A stretch of DNA of 63,334 nucleotides. Origin: Actinomycetota bacterium. Its GTDB lineage: Bacteria > Bacillota > Desulfotomaculia > Desulfotomaculales > Desulfocucumaceae. Positions 8,412 to 17,728 of the stretch are shown here, piece after piece (the stretch's first letter is position 1; each line of letters begins with the position of its first letter). Both the position numbers and the translations under genes were made by a program. Below the pieces are notes generated by a model, which had not been told where the DNA came from, searched no databases, and saw only the letters and a list, made by a program, of their open reading frames with translations. Location: the NCBI GenBank assembly GCA_023475565.1, contig JAMCVT010000012.1:1-63334 (forward strand). The letters are read 5' to 3'.

Positions 8412-8440
8412 TTGACAAGGGAGAGGCTTTGTAATAAATT
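8412..8440 (+). promoter_or_regulatory. Sigma-A type promoter of the dnaK-clpB operon
   Basis: TTGACA at 8412-8417, a 17-base spacer and TAAATT at 8435-8440: a consensus -35, ideal spacing and a good -10. The predicted transcript begins about 200 bases before dnaK. Confidence 0.75.
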
Positions 8441-8442
8441 AA

Positions 8443-8459
8443 AGTCAAGGATGGTCAAA
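8443..8459 (+). promoter_or_regulatory. CtsR-like operator (tandem heptads)
   Basis: AGTCAAG-GAT-GGTCAAA fits the CtsR consensus (A/G)GTCAAA-NAN-(A/G)GTCAAA with one mismatch in the first heptad. It starts three bases after the -10 hexamer, so a bound repressor would block transcription start. A third partial heptad (AGGTCAG) follows at 8464-8470. CtsR controls clp genes in Firmicutes, and clpB is the last gene of this operon. No CIRCE element was seen. Confidence 0.7.
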
Positions 8460-8642
8460 GTTAAGGTCAGTAGGTTATAGGGGTCCCTGCTATTACTCCG
8501 GGAGGGAGATGAGAACTAAAAATACCGTTTGGCGGCAGTGTAAAATCAACTGATGGTCAAAAGAAAAAGCATACTGTGGCAAGGCGTGAATAATAATATT
8601 GGTTAACATAAAATTTTATCCCCTTAAGGAGGTTTTCTAGTA

Positions 8643-10576
8643 ATGGCTAAGACTGTAGGTATAGATCTGGGCACCACCAACTCAGTGGTATCCCTGATGG
8701 AAGGCGGAAAGCCGGCGGTGGTTATTAATTCCGAGGGGTCACGCACCACACCATCGGTGGTGGCCTTCAAAAAAGATGGTGAAAGGCTGGTGGGCCAGGT
8801 GGCCAGGCGCCAGTCGGTGCTAAATCCCGAAAACACACTTTACTCGGTGAAGCGCTTTATTGGCCGCCGCTACTCCGAGGCGGCCGAGGAGCTCCAGCTG
8901 GTTCCGTATAAGGTGGCGCCTGGCCCCAACGATGCCGTAAGGTTTGATATTAACGGGAAGCTGTACGCCCCGGAGGAAATTTCGGCCATGGTTTTGCGCA
9001 AGCTGGTGGACGATGCTTCCAAGTACCTTGGTGAGAAAATAACCGATGCGGTGATCACAGTGCCGGCGTACTTTAACGATGCCCAGAGGCAGGCCACCAA
9101 GGATGCGGGTAAAATAGCCGGACTCAATGTGCTGCGTATAATAAATGAGCCTACCGCCGCCGCACTGTCCTACGGGCTGGACAAAAAGGCCAATCAGACC
9201 ATACTGGTATTTGACCTGGGTGGCGGCACCTTCGATGTTTCCATACTGGAAGTTGGTGATGGGGTATTCGAGGTCAAGTCCACCAACGGGGACACTCACC
9301 TGGGCGGGGACAACTTCGATAAGGCTTTGGTGGACTGGATGGCCGGGGAATTTAAAAAGGATTACGGCTTGACCTGCGCAATGACAAGCAGGCCCTGCAA
9401 AGGCTTACCGAGGCGGCTGAAAAGGCCAAGATGGAGCTTTCCACCACCATGGAGACACAGATCAGCCTGCCCTTTATTACCGCCGGCGCCGCAGGTCCCA
9501 AACACCTGGAAATGAAGCTGGCCAGGGCCAAATTCAACGACCTGACCCAGCACCTGGTGGAGCGCTGCCGGGGACCGGTGCAGGCAGCTATTGCAGACGC
9601 CAGGCTTACTGAAAAGGATATTGATGAGGTAATACTGGTGGGCGGCTCAACCCGCATACCGGCGGTACAGGACCTGGTCCGCCGGCTTACCGGGGGCAAG
9701 GACCCCCACCAGGGAGTCAACCCTGACGAGGTGGTGGCCATTGGCGCCGCCATCCAGGGAGGAGTGCTGGCCGGAGAGGTTAAGGATGTGCTGCTTCTGG
9801 ATGTCACACCCCTCTCCCTGGGAGTGGAAACACTGGGTGGGGTTATGTCCAGGCTGATAGAAAGGAATACCACTATTCCGGTGCGCAGGAGCCAGGTGTA
9901 CACCACCGCGGAGGACAGCCAGCCGGCAGTGGATATCCACGTGCTGCAGGGCGAGCGGGAAATGGCCGGGGACAACCGCTCTCTGGGTCAGTTCAAGCTG
10001 GACGGAATACCGGCGGCCCCCAGGGGAATTCCCCAGGTTGAGGTAACCTTTGACATTGACGCCAACGGAATACTGAAGGTCAGCGCCCTGGACAAGGCTT
10101 CCGGGAAGGAGCAGACCATTACCATAAGCGGGTCCACCAGCCTGGATAAGGGTGAAATAGACCGTATGGTCCGTGACGCCGAGGTTAATGCCGGCCAGGA
10201 CAAACAGCGCAAGCAGGAGGTTGAGTCCCGCAATGAGGCCGATTCCCTGGCCTACCAGGTGGAAAGGCAGCTCAGGGACTTCGGGGATAAAGTGCCGGAT
10301 CACGAAAAGGCCCGCATAGATCAGCTGGTGGCCGACCTAAGGGCGGCCCTCAAGGAGAATGCCCCCATCGACCGCATCCGTGCGCTGCAAAGTGACCTGC
10401 AGCAGGCGGCCTACAGCCTGTCCCAGGCTGCTTACCAGCAGACCGAAGGGGCATCCGGCGGGTGCGCCGAAGGCACCTGCGGCCATGCAGGGGCTGGAGC
10501 CCAGGGCGCCCCTCCCTACGGAGGCCGGGGCCGGGAGGGTGACGACGTGGTGGATGCCGAGTACGAGGTGAGGTAA
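8643..10576 (+). pseudogene. dnaK: dnaK (Hsp70 chaperone), interrupted by a frameshift
   Basis: Hsp70: ATP-driven folding chaperone of the cytoplasm. N-terminal [10 protein letters not shown], phosphate-2 motif [11 protein letters not shown] and adenosine motif [11 protein letters not shown] are all present, followed by the substrate domain and a Gly-rich tail with VVDAEYEV. The frame breaks at 9371-9372: after KKDYGL the sequence TTGACC lacks one base for TTG GAC C, and the correct protein resumes as LRNDKQ. Corrected length is about 644 aa, normal for DnaK. AAGGAGG precedes the ATG. First gene of a dnaK-grpE-dnaJ-cbpM-clpB unit; probably a second dnaK paralogue beside the usual hrcA operon copy. 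Sequencing error is possible. Confidence 0.88.
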
Positions 10577-10597
10577 ATCCCTTTTGGGGAGGAAATT

Positions 10598-10758
10598 ATG
10601 GAAAAGAAGCTGCCCTTTATCCCCATGAACACGAGGGGGCCGGTTATGTGGAGGGAACAGCTTTTCCTCCGGGCCATGTGGCCCAGGAGCTGCGCCGGGG
10701 CTACCGCTTTGGCGGGGAACTGCTGCGTCCGGCCGCCGTCAGGGTGGCCACAGGGTAG
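10598..10758 (+). pseudogene. Truncated grpE-like gene (C-terminal domain only), frameshifted
   Basis: Between dnaK and dnaJ, GGGGAGG and ATG 10598 begin a reading that goes astray after about four codons; shifted by one base, the rest reads as the GrpE beta domain: HEGAGYVEGT, VAQELRRGYRF, then LLRPAAVRVATG and stop (756-758 of 10 kb). The long dimerising helices of GrpE (about 130 aa) are absent. GrpE is the nucleotide-exchange factor for DnaK, so its position is right. Either this is a mini-GrpE with a frameshift or a decayed full gene whose 5' part is deleted. Adding one base near 10601-10612 would give a continuous protein of about 53 aa. Confidence 0.65.
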
Positions 10759-10769
10759 GTGAATAATTA

Positions 10770-11761
10770 ATGGGTGTAAAATTTCAGGACTATTATCAGA
10801 CTCTCGGTGTGGGAAAAAAACGCCACCGAAAAGGAAATAAAGACGGCCTATCGCAAGCTGGCCCGCAAGTGGCACCCGGACCTGCACACCGATAAGGACA
10901 AGGCCGCCGCCGAGGAAAAATTTAAGCGTATAAATGAGGCCTATGAGGTCTTGAGTGATACGGAAAAAAGGTCCAAGTATGACCGTCTGGGAGCCAACTG
11001 GAGGGACGGGGACAATTTCAGGCCGCCACCTGAAACCGGGGGCTTTAACTTTAGTGCCGGGGGAGGGGCCGGTGCCAACGGCTTTAGCGACTTTTTTGAG
11101 ACGTTTTTCGGGGGGGGATCCTTTAACGGGGCGCCCCGGGGCGCCCGGAGGAGGTCTTCCCGGGGGACAGGATATTGAGAGTGACCTGGAAATCACCCTG
11201 GAAGAAGCCTACCGGGGTGGTGAAAAGGCACTGCAGCTGACGTCCCGGGAAGTGTGCCCGGCCTGCGGGGGCGACGGGATAAACAACAATTCCTTCTGCA
11301 CCCGCTGCGGGGGAACAGGATTCAACAGCGGGCTAAAAACACTGACTGTAAAGATACCGCCGGGGGTGCGGGAAGGAAGCCGCATACGCCTTAAGGGGCA
11401 GGGAGGCGCGGGCTTTAACGGCGGCGCCGGCGGAGACCTGTTCCTGAAGGTGAGGCTGCTGCCGCACCCGGTGTACCAGGTGCAGGGCAGCGACCTGGAG
11501 ACCGAAATTGTGATCAGGCCCGATCAGGCCGTGCTGGGCGATCAGGCCGATGTCCCCACCCTGGACGGCCCGGTGGCGGTTAGAATTCCCGCCGGAACCG
11601 GGACCGGGAAGCGCCTGCGCCTGCGGGGCAAGGGGCTGCCGGGCAGGGACGGGGCCCGGGGAGATCAGTATGTGCGCATCAAGATAGATATTCCCACCCA
11701 CCTGACCAGTGAAGAAGAACAGCTGTACCGGCGGCTTGCCGAACTGAGGAAAGGGGTGTGA
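10770..11761 (+). pseudogene. dnaJ: dnaJ/cbpA-type co-chaperone, two frameshifts
   Basis: J-domain co-chaperone that stimulates DnaK. J domain with intact HPD (KWHPDLHT), Gly/Phe-rich linker, one zinc centre only (CPACGG and CTRCGG, two CxxCxG motifs instead of four), then the two C-terminal beta domains. The frame shifts twice: in the run of seven A at 10814-10820 (six would keep frame) and again between about 11109 and 11160 in a G/C-rich run. Corrected length about 330 aa. Start ATG 10770 follows GGTAGGTGA. Overlaps the next gene, cbpM, by 4 bases. Reduced zinc domain plus CbpM partner marks it as a CbpA-like paralogue, not the main DnaJ. Confidence 0.8.
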
Positions 11762-12063
11762 GGGAATTGAATAAATTTTATATGGAAATATACCGCCATG
11801 CCCTTCCAACAGATGAGGAGGACGTTTGGATGAGTATTGACAGCCTGGATGCTCATCCCGATATAATTCAGGCTCTGGCCGATTTGGGCATAGTGGAGGT
11901 CCGCCGGGGGTATATGCCGGCCGGGCACGCTGTCCGGGTTGGGAAGCTCTTTCGGCTCAGGCGCGGCCTGGGGGTAAATCTTCCGGGAGCAGCCGTGATA
12001 TTGGATCTGCTTGAACGTGTGGAAATGCTTGAGGAAGAAATTGCCCGGCTGAAAAGGAGGTGA
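11758..12063 (+). CDS. cbpM: Chaperone modulator CbpM
   Basis: 101 aa, with a MerR-like N-terminal region and the C-terminal coiled coil typical of CbpM (ILDLLERVEMLEEEIARL). CbpM binds the J domain of CbpA and restrains its action on DnaK, consistent with the gene lying directly after the dnaJ/cbpA-like gene with a 4-base overlap. HspR-type repressors have a related fold and occur in similar operons; the weak N-terminal helix-turn-helix here favours CbpM. GTG 11758 or TTG 11767 could be the start; the frame is intact, unlike the three genes before it. Confidence 0.72.
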   Translation: MRELNKFYMEIYRHALPTDEEDVWMSIDSLDAHPDIIQALADLGIVEVRRGYMPAGHAVRVGKLFRLRRGLGVNLPGAAVILDLLERVEMLEEEIARLKRR

Positions 12064-12099
12064 ATCCCGGTCTGAAAAAGCCGTCCGGGATTTTATATG
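12055..12099 (+). promoter_or_regulatory. Hairpin between clpB ribosome site and start codon
   Basis: The only good Shine-Dalgarno for clpB, AGGAGGTG (12055-12062), lies 34 bases before its ATG at 12097. A stem AATCCCGG/CCGGGATT (12063-12070 with 12085-12092) fills the gap; folded, it brings the ribosome site to about 4 bases from the ATG. This could be a structure-dependent, perhaps temperature-sensitive, start signal. Confidence 0.45.
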
Positions 12100-14703
12100 G
12101 ATATAACCCGCTACACTCAAAAATCAAGGGACTCCCTGGCTTCTGCACAGCAGCTGGCGGCGGAGAAACACCACCAGGAAGTTACCGGTAAGCACCTGCT
12201 GTATACCCTGTTAACCCAGGAAAGGGGCATTGTTCCCCGCTTCCTGGATCACGCCGGGGTGAACACAGGGATACTTACCGCTAAGGTTTTCGACTTGCTG
12301 AAAAAAATACCCGTGGTAACGGGCTATGACGGCCCCCTGCAGATGGGCGCCGGGCTGGCCAGGGTGCTGGCCGGGGCGGAAAAGGAAGCCAGGGGGATGA
12401 AAGACGAGTATGTAAGTGTCGAGCACCTTCTCCTGGGCCTTTTGGAGGAGGGGGAGCCGGAGACCGTGGAGGTGCTGAAAAAGTCAGGTCTGTCCAGGGA
12501 TTCACTGCTTTCCTCTCTCAGGGCGGTGCGCGGCAGTCGGAGGGTTACCGGGGAAAACCCGGAGGAGACCTATGAGGCCCTTGAACGCTATGGGCGTGAC
12601 CTTACCAGGCTGGCCCTGGAGGGCAGGCTGGACCCGGTTATAGGCAGGGATAATGAGATAAGGAGAGTAATGGAAATACTCTCCAGGAGAACAAAAAACA
12701 ATCCGGTGCTTATCGGTGAGCCGGGGGTGGGCAAAACCGCCATTGTGGAGGGGCTGGCCCGGCGTATTGTGGCCGGAGACGTTCCCGAGGGACTTAAAGA
12801 AAAGCGCCTGATTGGGCTTGATATGGGCTCACTGCTGGCCGGGGCCAAGTACCGGGGCGAGTTTGAAGAGAGAATGAAGGCCGTCTTAAAGGATGTGCAG
12901 GAGTCCCAGGGAAGGATAATACTCTTTATTGATGAGCTGCACACTGTGGTGGGCGCCGGGGCAGCCGAAGGGGCTGTGGACGCCGGCAACCTGTTAAAGC
13001 CCATGCTTGCCCGGGGTGAGTTGAGGACCATCGGGGCCACCACCCTGGATGAGTACCGCAGGCATGTGGAAAAGGACGCCGCCCTGGAAAGGCGCTTCCA
13101 GCCGGTAATAGTAAAGCCTCCCTCGGTGGAGGACACCGTTTCCATTCTGCGGGGCCTTAAAGAGAGGTATGAGGTGCACCACGGTGTGCGCATACAGGAC
13201 AGCGCCCTGGTAGCTGCAGCCACCCTTTCCGACCGGTATATAGCTGACCGCTTTCTTCCGGACAAGGCCATTGACCTCATGGATGAGGCGGGGGCCAGGC
13301 TGCGCACTGAAATTGACAGCATGCCCGCGGACCTGGATGAGATTACCCGCCGCATTATGCAGCTGGAAATAGAGGAGGCTGCCCTGAACAGGGAGAAAGA
13401 CCAGGCCTCCCGGGACAGGCTGGAAAAAATAAAGGAGCAGCTGGCTAACCTACGCTCCGAGTCCGGCGCCTTAAAGGCCCAGTGGGAAACAGAGAAGCAG
13501 GCCATTTCCCGTGTCCGGGCGCTGAAAAAGGAAATAGAGGAAACCCGCCAGGAAATAGAAAGGGCCGAGCGGGATTATGACTTGAACCGTCTGGCGGAAC
13601 TGAAATACGGCCGGCTAAACGACCTGGAGAGAAGGCTTAAGGACGGGGAGGACGTGCTGGCCGAGAAGCAGAAGCACAGCATGGTTCTCAAAGAAGAGGT
13701 GGACGAGGAGGATATTGCCAGGGTAATCAGCCGGTGGACAGGAATACCGGTCAGCAGGCTGATGGAAGGGGAAAAGGAAAAGCTGGTGCACCTGGATGAT
13801 GAGCTGCACAGGAGGGTCATTGGCCAGGACGAGGCGGTGCGGGCGGTGGCTGACGCCGTGCTGCGCGCCAGGGCAGGCATAAAAGACCCCCACCGCCCCA
13901 TAGGCAGCTTTATCTTCCTGGGACCTACCGGAGTCGGGAAAACAGAACTGGCCCGGGCCTTGGCCCAGGCGCTTTTTGACGACGAGCGCAGCATGACCCG
14001 CCTGGACATGTCGGAATACATGGAAAAGCATACTGTGGCCCGCCTTATCGGGGCGCCCCCCGGCTACGTGGGCTACGAGGAGGGCGGCCAGCTGACCGAG
14101 GCGGTGCGCCGCAAGCCTTACTCGGTAATACTGCTGGATGAGATCGAAAAGGCTCACCAGGATGTATTCAACGTGCTGCTGCAGCTTCTGGATGACGGGA
14201 GGCTTACCGACGGGCAGGGCCGGACGGTGAACTTCCAGAATACAGTGGTAATTATGACCTCCAACCTGGGCAGCCAGGAGATACTGGCCCAGCAGGAAAG
14301 GGGAGGGGACTTTGATCAGATGAGGGAAAAGGTGCTGGGCATGCTCAGGCAGTATTTCCGCCCGGAATTTCTCAACCGGGTTGATGAGATAGTGGTGTTC
14401 CATGCCCTTAACCAGCTGCAGGTGAGAAAAATAGCCGGCCTTCTGCTGGAAAAACTGGGCGGAAGAGTCCAATCCGGCGCCGGCATAAGGCTGGAGTGGG
14501 ATGACAGCGCCCTCAACTACCTGGCCGGAGAGGGCTATGAACCTGCTTACGGGGCCAGGCCTTTAAAAAGGCTTATCCAGCAAAGAGTGGAAACACCGCT
14601 CAGCCGGATGATTGTTAAGGGAGAGCTGCTGCCCGGGGATGCAGTGGTGCTTGGCGGCCGGGACGGCGGCCTGGGGTTCGACATCAGGAAAGACGGCTTG
14701 TAG
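12097..14703 (+). CDS. clpB: ATP-dependent disaggregase ClpB
   Basis: 868 aa, full length. Hexameric AAA+ disaggregase that pulls proteins out of aggregates together with DnaK. Order: double ClpN domain (1-150), AAA-1 with Walker A GEPGVGKT and Walker B ILFIDELH, the middle coiled coil (about 400-530, rich in Glu/Arg) that docks DnaK, AAA-2 with GPTGVGKT and VILLDEIE, and the C-terminal domain. The coiled coil separates it from ClpC/ClpE. No stop or frameshift, in contrast to dnaK, grpE and dnaJ upstream. Under the CtsR-like operator at 8443 if transcribed from the operon promoter. Confidence 0.95.
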   Translation: MDITRYTQKSRDSLASAQQLAAEKHHQEVTGKHLLYTLLTQERGIVPRFLDHAGVNTGILTAKVFDLLKKIPVVTGYDGPLQMGAGLARVLAGAEKEARGMKDEYVSVEHLLLGLLEEGEPETVEVLKKSGLSRDSLLSSLRAVRGSRRVTGENPEETYEALERYGRDLTRLALEGRLDPVIGRDNEIRRVMEILSRRTKNNPVLIGEPGVGKTAIVEGLARRIVAGDVPEGLKEKRLIGLDMGSLLAGAKYRGEFEERMKAVLKDVQESQGRIILFIDELHTVVGAGAAEGAVDAGNLLKPMLARGELRTIGATTLDEYRRHVEKDAALERRFQPVIVKPPSVEDTVSILRGLKERYEVHHGVRIQDSALVAAATLSDRYIADRFLPDKAIDLMDEAGARLRTEIDSMPADLDEITRRIMQLEIEEAALNREKDQASRDRLEKIKEQLANLRSESGALKAQWETEKQAISRVRALKKEIEETRQEIERAERDYDLNRLAELKYGRLNDLERRLKDGEDVLAEKQKHSMVLKEEVDEEDIARVISRWTGIPVSRLMEGEKEKLVHLDDELHRRVIGQDEAVRAVADAVLRARAGIKDPHRPIGSFIFLGPTGVGKTELARALAQALFDDERSMTRLDMSEYMEKHTVARLIGAPPGYVGYEEGGQLTEAVRRKPYSVILLDEIEKAHQDVFNVLLQLLDDGRLTDGQGRTVNFQNTVVIMTSNLGSQEILAQQERGGDFDQMREKVLGMLRQYFRPEFLNRVDEIVVFHALNQLQVRKIAGLLLEKLGGRVQSGAGIRLEWDDSALNYLAGEGYEPAYGARPLKRLIQQRVETPLSRMIVKGELLPGDAVVLGGRDGGLGFDIRKDGL

Positions 14704-14740
14704 GCACTGCTTTCGGTCGGGAGACAGGAGACAGGAGCTG
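14701..14740. repeat. Interspersed heptad repeat, left-end type
   Basis: Begins at the clpB stop codon: TAGGCACTGCTTTC then GGTCGGGAGACAGGAG and a second ACAGGAG unit. The same GGCACTGCTTTC start recurs at 40421-40434 and, inverted, around 29530-29545; the CAGGAG units match the family found throughout the window. Confidence 0.6.
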
Positions 14741-14807
14741 TTAAAGCCTTGCTTTGAAAAGAGTTGCTGGATCGGGCCTGAATATAGAAATTGAGATGTG
14801 AAACAGT

Positions 14808-14838
14808 AAAACTGCTCCTTTGGGGGGCAGTTTTATTT
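14808..14838. terminator. Terminator between clpB and the receiver gene
   Basis: AAAACTGC (14808-14815) pairs with GCAGTTTT (14827-14834) with T-rich sequence after it on the plus strand and A-rich before it, so it can serve both convergent genes. It touches the receiver gene's stop codon. Confidence 0.7.
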
Positions 14839-15213
14839 AACGCTTTTTTTTTCATTAAACCGGGTTACGGCCTCCAGTTCCTGAAGGACCTTTTCAGGAA
14901 TAAAGGGCTTCGGTATAAAACCTTTTGCCCCATATGCAATGGCCTCTTTGATCACAGGGTCCAGCTCCATGGCCGACACCATCACAATCCTGGCCGACGG
15001 GTCCCTGCTTTTTATTGTTTTTACTGCCTCAAGCCCGCTTATTCCGGGCATGGTTATATCCATAGTAACAACATCTGGCCGGGTTTCATTATAAAGATCT
15101 ACAGCCGCCTGTCCGTTTTCTGCCTCTCCAACCACTTCATGTCCCGCTTCCTCAACAATTCTACGCAGGCATGAACGCACAAAAAGGCTGTCATCAGCTA
15201 TAAGAATCCGCAT
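14833..15213 (-). CDS. Stand-alone response-regulator receiver (CheY-like)
   Basis: 126 aa, a single receiver domain with no output domain. Conserved residues are visible: acidic pair ADD at 7-8, phosphoacceptor Asp in VVTMDITMPG, a Ser/Thr in MVSAM and Lys in IPKPF. Such proteins signal by protein contact, in chemotaxis or by feeding kinases. No kinase or chemotaxis gene lies near, so its partner is unknown. GAGGT precedes the ATG. Transcribed against the clpB operon. Confidence 0.85.
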   Translation of the reverse strand: MRILIADDSLFVRSCLRRIVEEAGHEVVGEAENGQAAVDLYNETRPDVVTMDITMPGISGLEAVKTIKSRDPSARIVMVSAMELDPVIKEAIAYGAKGFIPKPFIPEKVLQELEAVTRFNEKKSVK

Positions 15214-15438
15214 GCAGAATACCTCAAAAGTTATTTTGCAAACATATATTTTATTTTAACATAGAGTACTTCATTATGAATGCACGAATGACCAAGAAGT
15301 CAAATTTTTACGGTCAAAAAACAAAATCCGGAGGCAGTCCGAAGGAACGTGTTGTATTATACAAAAAACCCCATGGTTGGACTTTTTACACAGTCCAGGT
15401 ATAATATTATCAGACTTTTATGGCGGCGGGGTGGTCAA

Positions 15439-15720
15439 ATGGTCATAGGTGTGCTGACCCTGGAACTGTTCATGGGAGAATGTTCATCCTTAAAAAGTAA
15501 GCGCAGAATTCTAAAAAGCCTTCTGGCCAGGATGAAATCACGTTTTAATGTTTCGGTGGCCGAGGTTGGCCTGCAGGATAAGTGGCAGCACTCTACCGTG
15601 GGGGTGACCTGTGTAACCAACGATGATTCCCACGCCCACCAGATGCTGGCGGCGGTTATTAAATATGTTGAAGCTGCCGGCACCGTTGAGATCCTGGACA
15701 TCCAGACCGAATTACTGTGA
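15439..15720 (+). CDS. DUF503 protein (YlxP-like)
   Basis: 93 aa from ATG 15439. Matches DUF503 end to end: MVIGVLTLELFM, SLKSKRRILKSLLARMK and FNVSVAEVG are the family's landmarks. YlxP-type proteins have a ferredoxin-like fold; the Bacillus member sits in the nusA-infB-rbfA cluster, whereas this one stands alone. The upstream in-frame extension to 15349 has no family match. The 3' end overlaps the convergent EamA gene by 9 bases with no obvious terminator. Confidence 0.82.
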   Translation: MVIGVLTLELFMGECSSLKSKRRILKSLLARMKSRFNVSVAEVGLQDKWQHSTVGVTCVTNDDSHAHQMLAAVIKYVEAAGTVEILDIQTELL

Positions 15721-16611
15721 GTCGGCCTTTTCAGTTGACCCGGCCATGCTTCCCTTTAATTCGGCAGCCAGCATCCCGGCCAGTATGAGAATGCATCCGG
15801 CCAGCTGGCGGTAAGACAGTACCTCCCCGGCCAGCAGAAAAGCCCCCAGCCCGGCAAATACCGGCTCCATGGTAAAGATTATGGCGGTGTTGGTGGCAGA
15901 GGTATACTTCTGCACCCTGTTTTGAATAAGGAAGGCCAGCGATGTGGCCGGTATGGCGGTGATTAAAAGGGCTGTCCAGACCGGCCCTGTTATTGTGCCG
16001 GGCATGGTTTCCACGGACATGCCGGTCAGCAGGCTGATGGCCGAGACCGTTCCAATCTGAATAACAGTAAGCCTTATGGAACTATACCGGGCAGTGTATT
16101 TTCCCACCAGTAATATATGCCCGGCGAAGCAAACCGCGCAGAAAAAGACCAGCAGGTCACCGTAGTTAAGGGCCAGCGAATCGTTAAGGGAAAGCAGCGC
16201 CAGACCTGTCACCGAACACAGCACACCGGCGCACAGAAAAGCCGAAGGCAGGCGCCTGGACGAAAAGACAGCATACAGGGGGACCAGTATCACCGAAAGG
16301 CCGGTGATAAAGCCGGCATTGGCGGCCCCGGTATACTGCAGCCCCACCGTCTGAAAGGCGTATCCCCCAAAAAGGAAAAGTCCTATAAAGACTCCCGCTC
16401 CCAGTTCTTTTACCGATATTCCGGCCATGCGCCGTAAATATACTGCTAAAAGGAATAAGAACGCCACCGCGAACCTTATGGACAGAAAATAATAGGGGCC
16501 TATGTAGTCCAGGGCGTCTTTCACCACTACAAAGGTTATTCCCCAGATAAACGCCACGGCCAGCAGGGACAGATTTGCTTTATGGCGCCCCGCTATGTTA
16601 TAAGTTTCCAA
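15712..16611 (-). CDS. EamA/DMT-family transporter
   Basis: 299 aa with ten predicted hydrophobic segments in two repeated halves (EamA + EamA), each half ending in the typical Gly/Ala-rich packing (LLAGEVLSYRQLAGCILILAGM). The family exports amino acids or other metabolites through the inner membrane; the substrate is not readable. TTG start with AAGGAG nine bases upstream. A second EamA gene lies at 19170-20054 on the other side of the amino-acid ABC transporter, oppositely oriented. Confidence 0.82.
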   Translation of the reverse strand: METYNIAGRHKANLSLLAVAFIWGITFVVVKDALDYIGPYYFLSIRFAVAFLFLLAVYLRRMAGISVKELGAGVFIGLFLFGGYAFQTVGLQYTGAANAGFITGLSVILVPLYAVFSSRRLPSAFLCAGVLCSVTGLALLSLNDSLALNYGDLLVFFCAVCFAGHILLVGKYTARYSSIRLTVIQIGTVSAISLLTGMSVETMPGTITGPVWTALLITAIPATSLAFLIQNRVQKYTSATNTAIIFTMEPVFAGLGAFLLAGEVLSYRQLAGCILILAGMLAAELKGSMAGSTEKADSQ

Positions 16612-16806
16612 ATATGGTTTCTCCTTTGAACATAAATCCTAAACATTTTCTCATAGTTTCGAAAAAGGTGTCAAGTTATATGGCAATGGGAATTAAAAAA
16701 TAATATACAGGAAGCAAATCTAGGCAGGATTTTTAATTTTTAAAGCGAAAAAGTTTAACTATGTTTAAATGCTTACGCCTTAATTTTAGTGTGGGGAGGT
16801 ATTTTA

Positions 16807-17634
16807 TTGAAGAAGTCCCTTAAGTTTCTGTTGGTGGGTCTGGTGATAGCAGCCCTGGCCGTTACTGCGGCAGGCTGCGGGGGCAGTAAGGAGGCGACCG
16901 GCGAAAAGAAGACTGAGCCTGCTGCCAAGAAAAAGGTTGTCTTTGCTTCGGACACCGCCTATGCTCCTTTTGAGTCCCTGGATCCACAAACCGGTAAATA
17001 TGTTGGATTTGACATCGACCTCATCAACGCCATCGCCGAGGTAGCCAACCTGGACATTCAGATTCAAAGCATGGGCTTTGATGGAATAATACCGGCTTTG
17101 GAGACTGCCAGTGTTGACGGGGCTGTATCAGCAATGAGCATAACCGAAGAGAGGAAGCAAAAGGTTAATTTCTCGGTGCCGTACTACCTTTCCGGCCAGA
17201 GTGTGGCTGTAAAGGCTGACAACAACGACATAAAGGGTTTTGACGACCTTAAAGGCAAGAGAATAGGAGTGCAGATTGCCACCACAGGGGCGAAAGAGGC
17301 CCGTACTGTTAAGGGAGCCCATGTATCAGATTATCCCACTATAAACGAGGCATTTCTGGCTCTCAAGAGTGGAGCGGTAGACGCAGTGGTGAACGACTTC
17401 CCGGTTAATGCGGAATTTGTTAAAAATAACAGCAAGGATGCAAAATTAGTTGGTGACCTTAGGACAAGCGAGCATTACGGAATTGCATTCCCCAAAAAGA
17501 ACACCGAGCTGCAGGATACCTTCAACAAGGCCCTTAAAACACTTAAGGAAAACGGCAAGTACGCCGAAATCTACAAGAAGTGGTTTGGCGCGGATCCTCC
17601 GGCCTATCTGCCCGGGGAGGCCCCGGCCAAATAA
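16807..17634 (+). CDS. Polar amino-acid ABC transporter, substrate-binding lipoprotein
   Basis: About 275 aa. Family 3 periplasmic-type binding protein anchored as a lipoprotein: signal peptide ending in lipobox TAAGC, then the bilobed domain with FASDTAYAPFE, GFDIDL, MSITEERK and GVQIATTGA. The family binds glutamine, arginine, histidine or similar; specificity is not certain. GGGGAGG precedes TTG 16807. First gene of a binding protein-permease-ATPase operon; a 10-bp palindrome after it may set its level above the other two. Confidence 0.88.
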   Translation: MKKSLKFLLVGLVIAALAVTAAGCGGSKEATGEKKTEPAAKKKVVFASDTAYAPFESLDPQTGKYVGFDIDLINAIAEVANLDIQIQSMGFDGIIPALETASVDGAVSAMSITEERKQKVNFSVPYYLSGQSVAVKADNNDIKGFDDLKGKRIGVQIATTGAKEARTVKGAHVSDYPTINEAFLALKSGAVDAVVNDFPVNAEFVKNNSKDAKLVGDLRTSEHYGIAFPKKNTELQDTFNKALKTLKENGKYAEIYKKWFGADPPAYLPGEAPAK

Positions 17635-17668
17635 GTTATAGGGTAACCTGAATAATCTTATTAGAATG

Positions 17669-17693
17669 TGCGTAACACATACAGTGTTACGCA
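17669..17693. promoter_or_regulatory. Perfect palindrome between binding protein and permease genes
   Basis: TGCGTAACAC/GTGTTACGCA, 10-bp stem with 5-nt loop and no U run. Likely a partial terminator or a 3' mRNA stabiliser for the upstream gene; a palindromic operator is the alternative. Confidence 0.55.
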
Positions 17694-17728
17694 TATTTAA
17701 TGTTTTAGTCTATGTTGAGGTGGATATT

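Noticed and set aside
8443-8470. CIRCE (HrcA) operator before dnaK
   Set aside because: No TTAGCACTC/GAGTGCTAA inverted repeat; the heptads are direct repeats as for CtsR.
13615-14472. 285-aa minus-strand frame inside clpB
   Set aside because: Mirror of conserved ClpB codons in a GC-rich gene; low-complexity composition without domains.
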